From assembly GCA_001655205.1 (NCBI GenBank), contig LPNZ01009280.1, forward strand, positions 1 through 24,676: 24,676 bases of DNA. The letters are read 5' to 3'. Origin of the DNA: Lenisia limosa (taxonomy: Eukaryota; Breviatea). The position numbers and the translations under genes are program-made. The notes beneath the pieces are model-generated. The model was given only the letters and a program-made list of their open reading frames with translations. It was not told the origin of the DNA and did not search any database. Of this stretch, positions 1 to 11,797 are shown piece after piece (within the stretch, counting starts at the first letter, position 1; each line of letters starts with the position of its first letter).

Positions 1-44
1 ACATTCCTCCCTTCAGGGCCTCTATAAGTCCCAACTCATTGCTG
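1..44 (-). other. Possible next exon of the armadillo gene at the left edge
   Basis: On the minus strand a CAG precedes an open stretch reading SNELGLIEALKGGM up to the window edge, which resembles an armadillo helix. The phase does not join exactly to the exon ending at 455 (that exon ends in phase 0 and this one needs phase 2), so either another exon lies between them or the boundary is wrong. Confidence 0.3.
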
Positions 45-3000
45 CTGTGTCCGATGTGGGAACAACACACAAGGGTTGAAAACAACAAAATAAACAAAGC
101 CCAGGCCAGTCGCTTGTTCAGCACCGCATTCCGTTTATGGAAATTTTATCAAAACAAGGCCCAGAATCAACTCTTGAGGCCCAGAATCAACTCTTGGGAA
201 ACACACAAGGCCCAGAATCAACTCTTGGGAAACACACAAGGCCCAGAATCAACTCTTGAGAAACACACAAGGCCCAGAATCAACTCTTGAGAAACACACA
301 AGGCCCAGCCAAACACTTATTTGGATGAATGGAGAAACTTAACCCTGAGGTAACAAATAGCAGGGGGAGGGGAAACTTGATGGAATATGTCAAAATCTTT
401 GCAATAATACACCATCTTTTCAGGGGAAATGGGTCATGTTCAGATAGCGCCCACCTTGAGGTCCGAAGATCCGATAGCCAGCGTGAGAAGATACGCAATG
501 CCTTCTGGGAAAGCAGCAACAAGGCGTTGCGCATCAGGACTTTGCGTGATGTTGGCGAGGGCTAGAAGCGCTTGGCGCAACTCGCGTGATGCGTTGCGTG
601 GAACTGACTGGAATGTGATTGGGGGAGGGGGGTTACAAGAGTCCAGTTGAGACATTCGCATACATTGATATGAAAGGAAGCATACCTCCCCTCTACGCAA
701 ACAAACCATGATGAACCTCAAGAGCGCGGGTACAGCGCCGCTCTGCAAGCAGAACTCACGGCCAACTTCAGTCTTAGCCATATTTTGGATGCCTCGCGCT
801 GCATGTGTGGCAACCTATACCGTTATACTGAAGCAAAACAAAGAATGTGTTAAGAAAGCAGACTTTCATGTATGCGGCTGAATTGGGGTCGGACTTGACA
901 AACTCCTTGGCTGCATCAATATGAATCTGGGGGGGTGGGGGGTGAACTCGGGTGACCCTATTGATTACACTCTGAGCTGCAACATACAAGTTCTTCCTTG
1001 GGGTAAAGGGCCTCAACAAAAGCTGCAATTGGGGTCTCCATCTCAGAAGCAAATTTAACCTCTGGAATGTCAAAGGACAGTTAGCAATCGAGGAAACTCC
1101 AAAAAGAATGAGCAATTTATTAAGTTGAAAGTTTAAGACAGAAACATATTAATAATACATTATCCTTTATCATCTGGCCTAGTACCACAGAAAAAATTTA
1201 GCTCCTTTTCAACTTACAACCAAAGTAACCACCAACCAAAATCTTGGTCCGCTCTGGGGAGGGTTTCAATGGGCATCGCTACTCGTCCGCAGGTGAGAAT
1301 GGACTAAAATGGTCAATCAATCTATACACGGTGAGGAATGACAGGATAGGGATATTATTCAACCCGCCCATTTACAACTCACAACATCCAGATTTACCTT
1401 CTGACCCCCCACCCCCCTCGTGAGTTCTACGATTCAAAAAGGCCTACCTTGGGTGCACTCAGGGCAATGTTGGCCATAGCCTGGAAGGCGTCCATTCGAA
1501 CCTGAAGTATTACCACTAACTTTGGATCCAACACAGAAATAAATATGATTTGTTTGCGGTCAATAAAACCACTTTTTGCATTGTTCAATCCCATGTCACC
1601 TTTTAGAAAGCTTCTATCGACTATTTCACACAAACATAAGAATATATGTATGGTTATGAGTTATTATCAGGATTTATAGCCCACTTGAGAAAGGGGAGAA
1701 ATACAGCATTCAAGGAGGGCGGCGGTCACACCCAAATGGGCCAAAACATCGGCTGCGTCGAACTAGAAAGGTGTCACTATTAAAACTAAGACCACAAATT
1801 GCAGTAGCTGCAATGCTGAAAAACACTCTGACAAACAGGCAACAAAAGTGCTACCAAGGTCAAAAGCCGCCTACGTTTGTTGACACCTGGCTGATGGAGC
1901 GAATGGCTTCACTCAAGACACTAGGTGTGGGGGCTGGAGGGCCTCGAAGGGCACTAGTAGAGGTAAGATAACATCAAAATACAATATTCTCTTGTTATTA
2001 TGAAATGCTTCATATTTCAATTTTACTTGACAAAACCCTCCTGACCTGATAATTCCGCCGGCAACGTTGCTATCTCTGAATGAACAGAGGGCGTCAGCTG
2101 ACCAACATGTTGTAATAACTGAAGGGTAAACTGGGTTGATTCTTAAAACTAAGTGCACTATGTGCGAAAAAATATGGGCGTCACTCAAAATGATACACCA
2201 TTTCCCATGTCAGATTTTACAACAGCCCACCAGCAAGAGCAAGGAATTTGATTTCTTCGTTCTTCTGTTTTTTTAGACATTTGGCTATCGCTCTCATCAC
2301 TTCCGCATCTGCCGCTTTCTGTAAGGTGAAAAAAGATGAAAGTTCGAGATTTGGGTTCTAACAAGAACACAACACTACAATGTAATGAGGATCAAAATCT
2401 GAAAAAAACTCATAATCAAAGAACCCAAGTCCTACCTTTTTGTTCTCGGGACAGTTGGCCGTGAGGCACACGAGGCATCTTAGGGCCTGGCGCTGGGTCT
2501 TCATCACCGCCGTGGCTGCCAATTTGACGACAATTTGAATGGCTCCTGTAGGGATGGTGAGATGATGATAATCTAATAAAGACACGAGGCTGAGCACATT
2601 GGCTGAGAGACCCCCTACCCGCTTCCGCAACTGCAATTCTCCCCTCTGGTGATGTGCAGATGTTGGTCAGGGCTTGAAGTGCGACTCTCTNNNNNNNNNN
2701 NNNNNNNNNNNNNNNNNNNNNNNNNNNNNNNNNNNNNNNNNNNNNNNNNNNNNNNNNNNNNNNNNNNNNNNNNNNNNNNNNNNNNNNNNNNNNNNNNNNN
2801 NNNNNNNNNNNNNNNNNNNNNNNNNNNNNNNNNNNNNNNNNNNNNNNNNNNNNNNNNNNNNNNNNNNNNNNNNNNNNNNNNNNNNNGGACTGGTGGTGAG
2901 GGAAACTTGGAGAAAATCACAATAATCTCCACCAAAGACGAAGTGATGAGAAAAGAGGCGCACCGGCAGTTCAAGCAAGCATGAGCAATGACTCGCAAAC

Positions 3001-6000
3001 TATAATGATGTTATGGTACAAAGAAACCCTCCTCCTCCCTCTCTTTGTTTCGATAATGCATGACCCAGTCCAATCAAACATCAACCGCGGAATACAGCCC
3101 AACGTACAGATGGTATGCGAGTTTATCTTGAAGGCCGTCGGTCGCCGTCATCATCATCAGAAGAGACCGCAGGACTCCGCATCGGAACAGCAGAACGGCC
3201 CCGCCCGAGTCCTGGGGGGGGGGGGGNNNNNNNNNNNNNNNNNNNNNNNNNNNNNNNNNNNNNNNNNNNNNNNNNNNNNNNNNNNNNNNNNNNNNNNNNN
3301 NNNNNNNNNNNNNNNNNNNNNNNTGTTTTTTTGGGAAGTATTTGATATATCATTGCCAAATATAATGACATTAAAAAGGGATGGAAGATATAATTATATC
3401 ACCAGGGGGCTAACGTTTGCGATCAGCTTGAGAATGGCCCTGGCAATGGACACTCGAGTGGCCTCTGTTTCTACACCGCTATCAAAGACAAAGTATCCAT
3501 GTCATATTCGCGCAAATACATCAAGAAATAGATTTGTAATATCTGATCAATGTCAATATTAAGAACCGTACACACTAACACCGCTCACGTTGCGCGTCCA
3601 CAAGCGCGTCATTGAGTATTCTGAGTCTTTCCGCCACCTCTCCTTCTACGCCGTCGTCACTGCCTTCCTCCTCCACTGGTGCTGATAGAACTGCAATTTG
3701 TTCGTCTACAGGTCATAAGGACAACAGTTCAAGGAATATACTTGACAATCTACTCTTGTTACATCAAAAAAAAAACGAGAATTGTCAATTTTGATCTTCA
3801 TTCTCTAAATTTAATAAATAAAAACCCAGATCCAATCCCAAAACAACCTGTCTCATATGCAATATGTACGTAATATGTTGTTGTTATAATAGCTCATGAG
3901 AGGAAGCCCACCAGTTGGCTTGGGTCCCATATTGGTCAAGGCCTGTGACGCCATTGCACTCAGGTCGGGACGCGGTACTAAGTTGCCGCAAACAACCGGG
4001 CCGTTGTGCATCCAAAACAGCGTTCTCCAGTCAGCTGCGTGAGGGTAAGCAACGTTGAGATTGATATGTCGAAAGATGAAAAGGTTACATCTAGGGCTTC
4101 ACTTCGGTTCGAAAAAGACCAGTGAAATATCGATAGCTTTTGAGGATTTATCGAGATATTCAGTCTTTTTCCGAACTGAAGTGAAGCCCTTGATACATCG
4201 TATCAAAGCTGCGGGTGCTGAATGCAGCAATCTTTAAAAGCAACACTTACGATAGAGACAGAGGTTTGAGACCGCCGAGAGGAGGGCGACAGATGGGTTG
4301 ATTCCAAGGCTCTGCATGATGTTCTCACAGACGGTGCGGCTGAAGAGGCACTTACGACTCTCTTCTACAAAGGTGAGGAGGGGGAGGGGGGCTGAAATAA
4401 CATATCATTCCATAGATAGAAACAATAACAGGTTATCCTGGCTGAGGCTGACCATACACCATTACTAACGCCATTATGGGCTAGAACCACAGACATGCCA
4501 GCTCTTCTTCCAACATATGTCACCATGCCAACCAGTTCTCGCGGCGGCGGCAAGGGTCCAGGCAATATTCTCTGCCACGGACCTGTCACCTGAGATAAGC
4601 AGTGACGTGGCACCCTTTATGAGCTTGCCGAGAAGGTGTTGTGCGTTCTCTGAAATATTACATTATTTGCACAAGTCTACTTGTAATGTGCCATAGAGCT
4701 AGGACCAAATAAAACTGATAAAACAAGTTTCAACAATATCATAATAACGTCCTATTGGATCCACTTACCATTACATGATACATTTCTCAGCACGGCAGCG
4801 GCGTAGGAGACTGGAGTGGGATTGGGTCCGAGAAGGATCTGTGTGATCGTCTCAAGTCCACCAAGTTCCACAATCAAACTCTGGACAGGGGCTGGTGGTG
4901 GGGGTGGGGGTGAATGGACAATATAGTTACTGGTGTGAAGATTGTAACTGTGAACCAAACCATCGGGGCTTCAAACAAAAGATCACAGCAATATTCCCCG
5001 AAAAGAATACACAAACCCCGGTTTTAATACCTTCGATGGACATATTGGCAAGAGCAGTTGTTGCGTCACCTGAAGAGGTTACAAAAGAATGAATGAATGG
5101 ATTCCACTTAAAGATTATTTCCAGATAAACAGGTTTCCATTTGGCTGAGAAAACTAGCATTCTGTTTTTTGAAGATTTATCACGAAATTCGTTTTCTTTT
5201 CTTTTCTACACAGGTCCTTAAGTACACATAATATTTCTCTACACAGGTCCTTAAGTACACATAATATTATTTTTTTTTCAGAGTAGCCTTCTCTCTGTGT
5301 TTTTGAGATGGGAATAGGTAACAAAAAAAAGCCCTGCTTACACATAAGCTCAGGATCAGAAAGGGTGTTCACAATTTTGCGCACAACATCAGCTGTTGAT
5401 ACCATTTGTCGGACAACCGCTGAAAGGTAAGGCATACGACTAACAAAGATACTTTATAATTAAATCCCTGTAATTTAGTGTAAGAAAAGAAAATATATCC
5501 TATCATCATTTCACTAATTAATGCCCACTACCTTGGTTTGAGAGTCGAGCCAGAAGAGACAGCACGGCCGCAATGACAGAGCTGCTGTTGGCCTTGAGAA
5601 GGTTGCCGAGATAAGCCTGTATCTGCCATCTCAGGAGCTCTTGGACACAGTCGGCTGAGGCAGTTAATTACCACCATTGGAAGAAAACGCAATGAGAGCG
5701 GTGGAAATTATATCTCCCGACGAAAAGGACGAATGAGTCATCAAAAGATTACCCACAAACCGTCTGGGGTCAGGAAAATTAAAACTTTCAGTGCTTCAGC
5801 ATAAGACTCGAACTCAACTTGTTTCTGGAGGACCTGCTGGAAGATGTGTCCGATAGTGTTAGTGCGGAGGAGGACTTTCGGGTCTAGAAATAGTCACATC
5901 TGTTACATTCAAGCATATTGTATCTTATTAAAGTTTGGAGGACCGGAATAGAGGTCTCGCCATACCTCTTTGGGCTAAAGTAGCGAGCCTAAGAAGAGCT

Positions 6001-6854
6001 TTGTGTCTGTTTGCCTCTTGAGGTAAGAAACCACAGAGGTTTACAGCTACATTGTCAGCGTTATCCATCTTGGATGAAACGTCGAACTTGGGGAATCTCC
6101 CTCTGGAATTCTATCTCTGGTAAGGTACTTTTCCTCTTCAATTACACCTCTACTTTTGTTTTAAATGTATATATCTATCAAAATCTGAAACTTCCAAAAA
6201 GATCTTCTGATCACAAATAGCGTCGCACAGCATTTGTAAACTTTTGATTGACTTTTGAAACTACTGTACAAATCTTCATCATCAACCAGTTGAACTGGTC
6301 TCTACTCTAAATGACAAGGACACAATAACTTAAACAAGGGAACCGTAAACAAAACATAATATACACCATGGAAAAGGAAAGAAAAGACTACAAATTATCA
6401 ATTACTCCTTCTGATAAAGGAGGTTAGGGTCTCCTCTTCTGTGATAATCCTTTGAGGGCCTTCCAAACCTAAGAGAATCATAAGTGTGAGTCAAGTAACT
6501 AGATACTGGTATCACCATGAAAAAAGAGCAGGCTTCAAAAGAGTTGGGAGTAAAATATTGTGTTGCTTTAATATGGCACAAGAGAATCCTGTTTATTATT
6601 ATTTATTCAAGCTCCAGTCTGAGCTACGATGCAAGCAACAAACCACCATCGACTGCTTCAATGTAATGTTTAATTGAGATTACCAAACAAACAATATAAT
6701 GCACTGCACATGAACTACCCCCCTCATACACCATGTCTGGGGTGGGGCCCTTTGTTTGGCTTGGAGAAAAGGAATTTCTAGAAAGTGAGAACTTGAAACA
6801 GAAAAAAAAAACCCCATCTTTAAAAAGACTGAAACGAAATAGGGAGACACAGCG

Positions 6855-6891
<37 letters not shown>

Positions 6892-7212
6892 CAAACCTTT
6901 GAGGGGGCACGGTGATGGAGGTGTCCTCTTCGACGCTGCCGCTATAAATGACGGACTTCGCCGACCGGCCTAAACTGTGAAACCTGCTCAGAAGACTATC
7001 CCGGGCCCTGGGCCTTTGGGGGAAACGGGTAAAAGCCAACTTGGAGGGGAGCGAATGCCACTAATGATCTCTCTGTCACGATCCTAAAAAAAGTAAAATA
7101 TCACCAGAACACTAATGGAGACCCCTCAGCTTACGTTGCCATGGAATCTGTCCATGCCTTGTCTCATAGATGTAGTGAAAAACTGTTCCTTTCCCTCAGA
7201 TGTCCCGCTCAT
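1..7212 (-). CDS. Armadillo-repeat protein, 3' end truncated by window edge
   Basis: Spliced minus-strand gene. Supported exons from 5': 7135-7212, 6897-7083, 6406-6468, 5966-6102, 5761-5883, 5532-5654, 5342-5419, 5031-5069, 4769-4891, 4533-4649, 4251-4364, 3912-4034, 3582-3705, 3415-3478, 3108-3211, (gap) 2619-2690, 2436-2545, 2231-2318, 2046-2118, 1887-1920, 1685-1762, 1448-1501, 988-1059, 864-926, 707-814, 455-607. All have GT-AG borders and phases agree except at 6897-7083, where the frame breaks. The start is the ATG at 7212 (MSGTSEGKEQ...), probable only. The product is mainly armadillo helices, for example SLIVELGGLETITQILL, ATTALANMSIE, RVALQALTNICTSPEGR, VLRNVSCN and LLALANITQSPDAQRL. 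Such solenoids are protein-binding scaffolds. I cannot assign it to a named ARM family or a partner. A short acidic loop (VEEEGSDDGVEGE) lies in exon 3582-3705. About 830 residues are visible. Confidence 0.85.
73..135. repeat. Dispersed intronic repeat, copy A
   Basis: About 60 bp beginning GGGTTGA, with an A/C-rich stretch, then CCCAGGCCAGTC and CAGCACCG, closely matches 14689-14750 in the INTS4 region. Small indels separate the two copies. Both lie in the same orientation in non-coding sequence of minus-strand genes. The family is unknown. Confidence 0.6.
158..311. repeat. 31-bp tandem repeat array
   Basis: A core GGCCCAGAATCAACTCTTG starts at 158, 178, 209, 240 and 271, with a truncated sixth copy near 303. 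Copies from 209 on are spaced exactly 31 bp and are separated by GAAACACACAA or GGAAACACACAA. The first spacing is 20 bp. Copies are nearly identical, so this is a recent minisatellite. It lies in the last visible intron of the armadillo gene. The units are contiguous without unique spacers, so it is not a CRISPR array. Confidence 0.9.
2691..2886. other. Assembly gap (N run)
   Basis: 196 N. It removes at least part of one exon of the armadillo gene: coding sequence resumes directly at its left edge in frame RVALQALTNICTSPEGR. The nominal length may not be real. Confidence 0.99.
3227..3323. other. Assembly gap (N run) at a poly-G tract
   Basis: 97 N directly after a run of about 13 G at 3214-3226. 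Read on the minus strand this is a poly-C tract ending in the acceptor CAG that opens the exon at 3211. The gap therefore sits in an intron upstream of that exon. Confidence 0.99.
4093..4190. mobile_element. MITE-like hairpin element with candidate target duplication
   Basis: The 98-bp segment begins AGGGCTTCACTTCGGTTCG and ends with the reverse complement of almost the same sequence. The inverted arms continue inward through a GAAAAAGAC block and an ATATCGATA/TATCGAGATAT block, so nearly the whole element folds on itself around a 10-12 base loop. TACATC flanks it on both sides (4086-4091 and 4194-4199), offset from the arms by 1 and 3 bases, a candidate target-site duplication. One arm recurs at 19328-19357. 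It has no coding capacity and lies in the intron between the armadillo exons 4251-4364 and 3912-4034. Confidence 0.65.
5206..5267. repeat. 33-bp tandem duplication in an intron
   Basis: Two adjacent copies of a 33-bp unit containing CTACACAGGTCCTTAAGTAC start at 5206 and 5239. The visible matching parts are identical. It lies in the intron between the armadillo exons 5342-5419 and 5031-5069. The second copy runs into a T-rich tract. Confidence 0.85.
6857..6891. repeat. (GA)n microsatellite beside a 5' splice site
   Basis: About 17 GA units with no interruption. On the minus strand it is a (CT)n tract that starts a few bases after the donor GTTTGC closing the armadillo exon at 6897. It is likely length-polymorphic. 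Confidence 0.95.
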
Positions 7213-10200
7213 ACAACTTGACACAGAATCATCCTTCTGAAAGGTGAAAAAAGGTGAAAAAGGAGGCTTAAGACATTCAATTAAATATGTACAATCTTCA
7301 AAACTGCGTTTGGAGCTCGATATAACCCGCACAAACATTGTGCTTTGGCTTAATTCCAGCAGCAACGGAAGGGTCCCGTGTTCTTGGTGCTTGCTTCTTC
7401 ATTTTGTTGAAAACTGAAATCAGCTTTGGGTTCTTTAATGTGCTGTTTTCCGTCTTAAGCTCGTCTACTCGACTCGTCTATTATTGAAAGCTTACTATTT
7501 GCTATTATGCAACAATTTAACCCACTGATATAGAAGATCTTCGAGATCAAGGTTGCTATCAAACTTGCTTCAGTCTGGTGATAGGTCTGATGTAAACACT
7601 CAGCTGAATATTATCCATCATCGCGCATCTTCCAATCCAATTCCAATCATACCAAATTATAGAAACACTAGATTTATTGAGGGTTACTAATTACTATTCA
7701 CCCTCACCAAGTTACGATTGTGTGGCAGATGACAAATCATCAACATTAAGGTAATTATACAATAGATGTTATGTGAAAGTATTTTTAATTCTCATATCCG
7801 TGGTATTTTAGGTTAAGAGTTCAGATTGGACTTAATAACATTCCCTTTGACCTCACGGCCAACTGCAAATGACAATCACTTTGTGTTATGTGAGTTACCA
7901 TTTACGATCTTGTATGTTTTTTTTTTGTTTCTTCTCTATTAGGAAACAAGCTTCATATCCACAAAACGTCTTTGTGCCCTGACTCCAGTCATCATACGTT
8001 CTTTTTTGACTACCTCAAGACAATCGCCGCTCTCCACCACGGTTGGCCTGTGCTTTGTGTAGATGACACCATTAAGATAGAGTTTGATTTTTTGTATTTA
8101 AAGAGGGAGTTCAATTAAGTTGCGAAAACTGTTTAGTGTGGTGAAATTGTACCAGATCCAAACATCCAAACATATTCAAGACTTCGGTAGGAGTGCCATA
8201 CCTTACTTGCTTTTTGATATTCTAGTTTAAAAAAGCTCACACGTTTTAAGATGGAGGATTCACCATTCTCCGTGAGTCAAAAATTGCCAACTTCATTTAC
8301 TAATTGAGGCTGTTAGTAATTGTGACTCTTTTTGGGCATCTCTCTATGTGATATCCAGTCTATCTTGTTGCAAATTTGAAAAGAAATTGCACAAAGAGTT
8401 AATTGTCTCAATAACCAGATTCAATTATCGCACGAATTTGGGATGAAATGCGGAGAAGCTATGATATTCAAGATCGAATGCTAGAAAGAGGTTCAACAAT
8501 CCCGCCTTTCCACCTTTCATATGTACGTGATCTGTCTGTTTCTTGCCTTAAATAACAAATTTCTAGAGAATATCACCTCAACAGTCAACAAACATTGCGT
8601 TTCAGCGGATAAAATGTGGTGGAATTTCTTTGCTTGCACCTCAACTTGGTGAATTGAAAGGCAGTGGTATGCACAAGGAATACTCTTCTTCTTTATAACC
8701 TTCAAGACTCCTCAATACATAGATATCTTATTCAAGATATTGCGAAACTCTACTCTGCACAACATCCTGGAATCAAAATTAAATATGTCCCAACAACCTC
8801 TGCTGTTGCTATTGAAACGTTGTTTATAAGTGGGCTGTTATAAACTAACAATTCAGGCGAATCAACTTCACTCTTTTGGAAAAGGAGTATTATCGGAACC
8901 GCGAGACTGGTATCTCTAGCCTTCCTGTATTTCAATTTACAATGTCATTTCCACACAATCTTCCCCATGTTCGTCAAAATTAACCTTCGCTTCATTACAC
9001 AGCTTCATCACAACCAAGCACAACTCAATCTTGAAATAATCGCTTTGTGGGTCAACATTTACAATCTGACATGACATTCCACCAACAATAATTGTGAAAA
9101 TATCAATGGCTCTCAAATGCCTGAGGGATAAATGATGGTAGATTTGGCTTTACATTTGTATACCTGGGAAGCTCACAAGATAGCAAACTAAATTAACCAC
9201 CTAAATGCCATTAGTTCTTGAGAGTTGGGATTTCAACTTCCGCTGCATGACAAGAGTTGTGAAATGGACAGTCATGGTAGAGCGCCTCAACTGAGATGAA
9301 AAACTCCCTATTGCTCTCAATGACAATAATCTTACTTGACAACATTCAGTGGGAGAGCAAAGATGTCAAGAAGATAAAACATTGAGAAGGCCTCAATACC
9401 AGCTTGGACTAGGGCGTGTCCTGTTTATATAATCAACCAGTCCATTTTACTGACAGACGAACCTACCTTCAATTCCAATTCTCATGGTATCAAAATTCCT
9501 AGCAGAGAATTCAACACCAAAAAGTGACGTGTCCACAATCCATGGACTTGATGATAAGATGAGGGGGATACAGAGAAATAATAAGTATCATACAAAGTAT
9601 TATGTCCTGAAACAGTTTTTAAATACCCCTTATTCAACAAAGGGTTCTAAAACTGAATACCGAGTTTTTCACCCAAGGCGACAGGGAAGCTAACGATGGC
9701 CATGCTGTATTGATGTGGACTGGTTGATTTTATTATTCTTTCAGGACCGAAATAACACGGATATCCGACAATCGCAACAAGGATTTATTGAATTTGGTCA
9801 ATCCCTTGATTATAAGGAGGTTAAATGAAACAACATTTTAGGCAGTTTTCTGTGACGTTGCTGGTGAAAACTTACTAAAGAATTGTTTAGAAACAGCCAA
9901 GACCATTGGAGCGAGTTAGTAGCATTGGTATAACAATGTAGTTTGGAAATTAAGGAACTTGAAAACGCGTGTTTGTTGTCTTGGAACCCAGTGTCACATA
10001 TCAAGATTCCCCTCTCTGTAGCAATTCAATAAGACTACATAATGAAATTCCAAAGGACATACTCATGCCAACAAACCATTTTTTTCATATCTTTTTGCTC
10101 AATGTCAGCGAGTGAGGTTCAAAAAACCCCGAGAAATATGTAGACGGTTTAATGGCTGGGTATGGCTTGTAAGTACCTGCTGTATTCTCAATTATTCAAT

Positions 10201-10244
10201 GGCTAATGAACATACATAATATGTACGTATCCTATTATACAATG
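7213..10244. other. AT-rich intergenic region
   Basis: About 3 kb between the start of the armadillo gene and the 3' end of the TVP15-like gene. No intact gene with consistent exon phases was found on either strand. The part next to 7213 must hold the armadillo-gene promoter, but I see no clear core element. Much of 7900-9700 resembles degraded coding sequence and is annotated separately. Confidence 0.6.
7945..9693 (+). pseudogene. Possible decayed coding remnant, family unknown
   Basis: Several plus-strand stretches read like protein but are broken by stops and frame changes: 7945-8118 (58 codons, containing DYLKTIAALHHGWPVLCVDD), a stretch near 8734-8840 (IQDIAKLYSAQHPG, then VAIETLFISGLL before a stop) and 9484-9693. 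No GT-AG model joins them. An old transposable-element or gene relic is the simplest reading, but no diagnostic motif is visible and chance open frames are not excluded. Confidence 0.25.
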
Positions 10245-11130
10245 TTAAAGAGCTGTTGCTTCTTCTTTCAGCTTCTTGTCTTTTGGAGATTCCTAAAAGA
10301 ATTAGTATTTGGTTCATATGGATTAGCCCGACTTCCTCTCACCTTGACACGTTGTCCGGAAGAGTTTGAAGGGGGAAGGCGGGAGTCGATAATGTCAATG
10401 GGTTCAGGGGGGTCACTGTAACAAGACATCAGCATCATCATTATGCCCAAAATGCCGACAGCGATTCCTGGACTGTTAGGATCCCGTTACAATTAACATA
10501 ATGGCGGAGTCACAATGGACATACCTGCAGCAAGGATCCATATGGAAATGTCCTGGAGTGATATCGCCAAAATAGCAATTAGAATGTAAAACAAAGCTCT
10601 TCCGGACCGATGTGTGAGGAATCGAAATTGAACTTGAACCCATCTACAATGTGACCTGATATTCCGTTTGGTGATACTCACGTGAAATTCAGCTCCGCTG
10701 ATATTCCAAGAAGACAGAAGGCCATTACATAGAGAACCTACAAGTTAGAGAATCCCAATTGACTCGATTTTTCATAAATCTTACATGAATTGTTTTTGGA
10801 AGATCACTCTGTAAGGCAGCTACAAATCTAAGATGTCAGCACGGAATTGCACGTCATTGCGCATGTATACATGTTTGTCCAACATAAACCCCACGCAAAC
10901 CCGAAGCAACATGCCGCCAAGCATCCAATAAGCACAATAAATGAGAATGTTCGGAGCAATGTGAGTTTTTCTTCTTTTGTCTTGTGGTGACTTCCCTGTA
11001 CAGTCAGATAGGATATGATCTGGTGATGTTTTAATCAAATCTGATATGGTGTGATAGGCCTAGCGTTTTACATAATATTGAAAATTACAACACAAACAGC
11101 ATTAGCTGGAGGTACCCTTGCTCTAGCCAT
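10245..11130 (-). CDS. COPI-associated / TVP15-like four-helix membrane protein
   Basis: Seven exons, all phases closing: 11116-11130, 10890-10995, 10785-10819, 10682-10737, 10525-10643, 10343-10467, 10245-10292. They total 504 bp, 167 residues and a stop. Hydrophobic segments lie at about residues 16-40, 52-67, 85-101 and 103-125, after a short basic N-terminus. Residues 76-90 read FRFLTHRSGRALFYI, which resembles the loop-plus-Gly-Arg-...-Phe-Tyr signature of the COPI-associated (TVP15) family of small Golgi/vesicle membrane proteins. The tail is hydrophilic and ends in a lysine-rich stretch (PKDKKLKEEATAL). The length fits the family. By analogy it acts in Golgi or endosomal membranes with COPI traffic. 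It could instead be another small tetraspan family. Confidence 0.65.
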
Positions 11131-11797
11131 GGCCTTTTTGGATCAGATGTGCACAGTGGGCGTAAGAATGTGATTGTAGGGAGAATGGGAGAAGAGATGT
11201 GGAAGTAATTTTTAAAATTCACTGTTGCTAACTCGACTAATATGATAATTTAACACAAATAAACCTTATGAAGGAGAAAAGGAGCTGGAATGGGACATTT
11301 TGCATAAACCAAAAAAACCTGCCTAAAACGGACAATATGATTTGGCGTTTGTTGACTGATATGATGGGGATAACTGCGGGCCTGGTAATTAGAGGGGTGA
11401 CTTTAATTGTAAATAATTATGTTTCATCTCTTAGTAGAACCAGAAAACAGAGGGAAATAAAAAAAATTGACATTTGACAGACATGTATTTGAAAACTTCC
11501 CTTGAGCTCTGTTAAGGAAATACATCGAATAGAACAGAAAAATTATGATAATGTTTCAAATAATGACCCGCTTGAGTACATCGCATTACATAGTAATAAG
11601 CAAGATTGATTTAGAACAAATTCATCAAACTTGCCTTTTTGGGAAATTAACACCCTTCAACTTATTTCTACGGCCACATATTTACTAACTTTGTTACTGT
11701 AATTATAGTGATCTTATTCAATTATAATTTATTTGTATCGCATATTTTCTTCTTAATAAACTTATTAAGATCGTTATCCTATTTTAGCCCTGTCACA
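11131..11797. promoter_or_regulatory. Divergent intergenic region between TVP15-like and SnoaL-like genes
   Basis: 667 bp between the two start codons, which face away from each other, so promoters for both genes must lie here. The sequence is AT-rich. No convincing TATA box, binding-site cluster or further exon was recognised. A T-rich tract ending in TTTTAG at about 11782-11787, shortly before the plus-strand ATG, could be the acceptor of a 5'-UTR intron. Confidence 0.5.

Noticed and set aside
158-311. CRISPR-like array
   Set aside because: The 31-bp units abut each other without unique spacers, and the context is an intron of a eukaryotic gene.
4055-4237. A 60-codon plus-strand open frame
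   Set aside because: It runs through the hairpin element and an intron of the armadillo gene; the apparent coding is by chance.
11268-11477. A 69-codon plus-strand open frame upstream of the SnoaL-like gene
   Set aside because: No protein-like pattern, no splice connection in phase with the ATG at 11798, and AT-rich composition typical of the intergenic DNA here.
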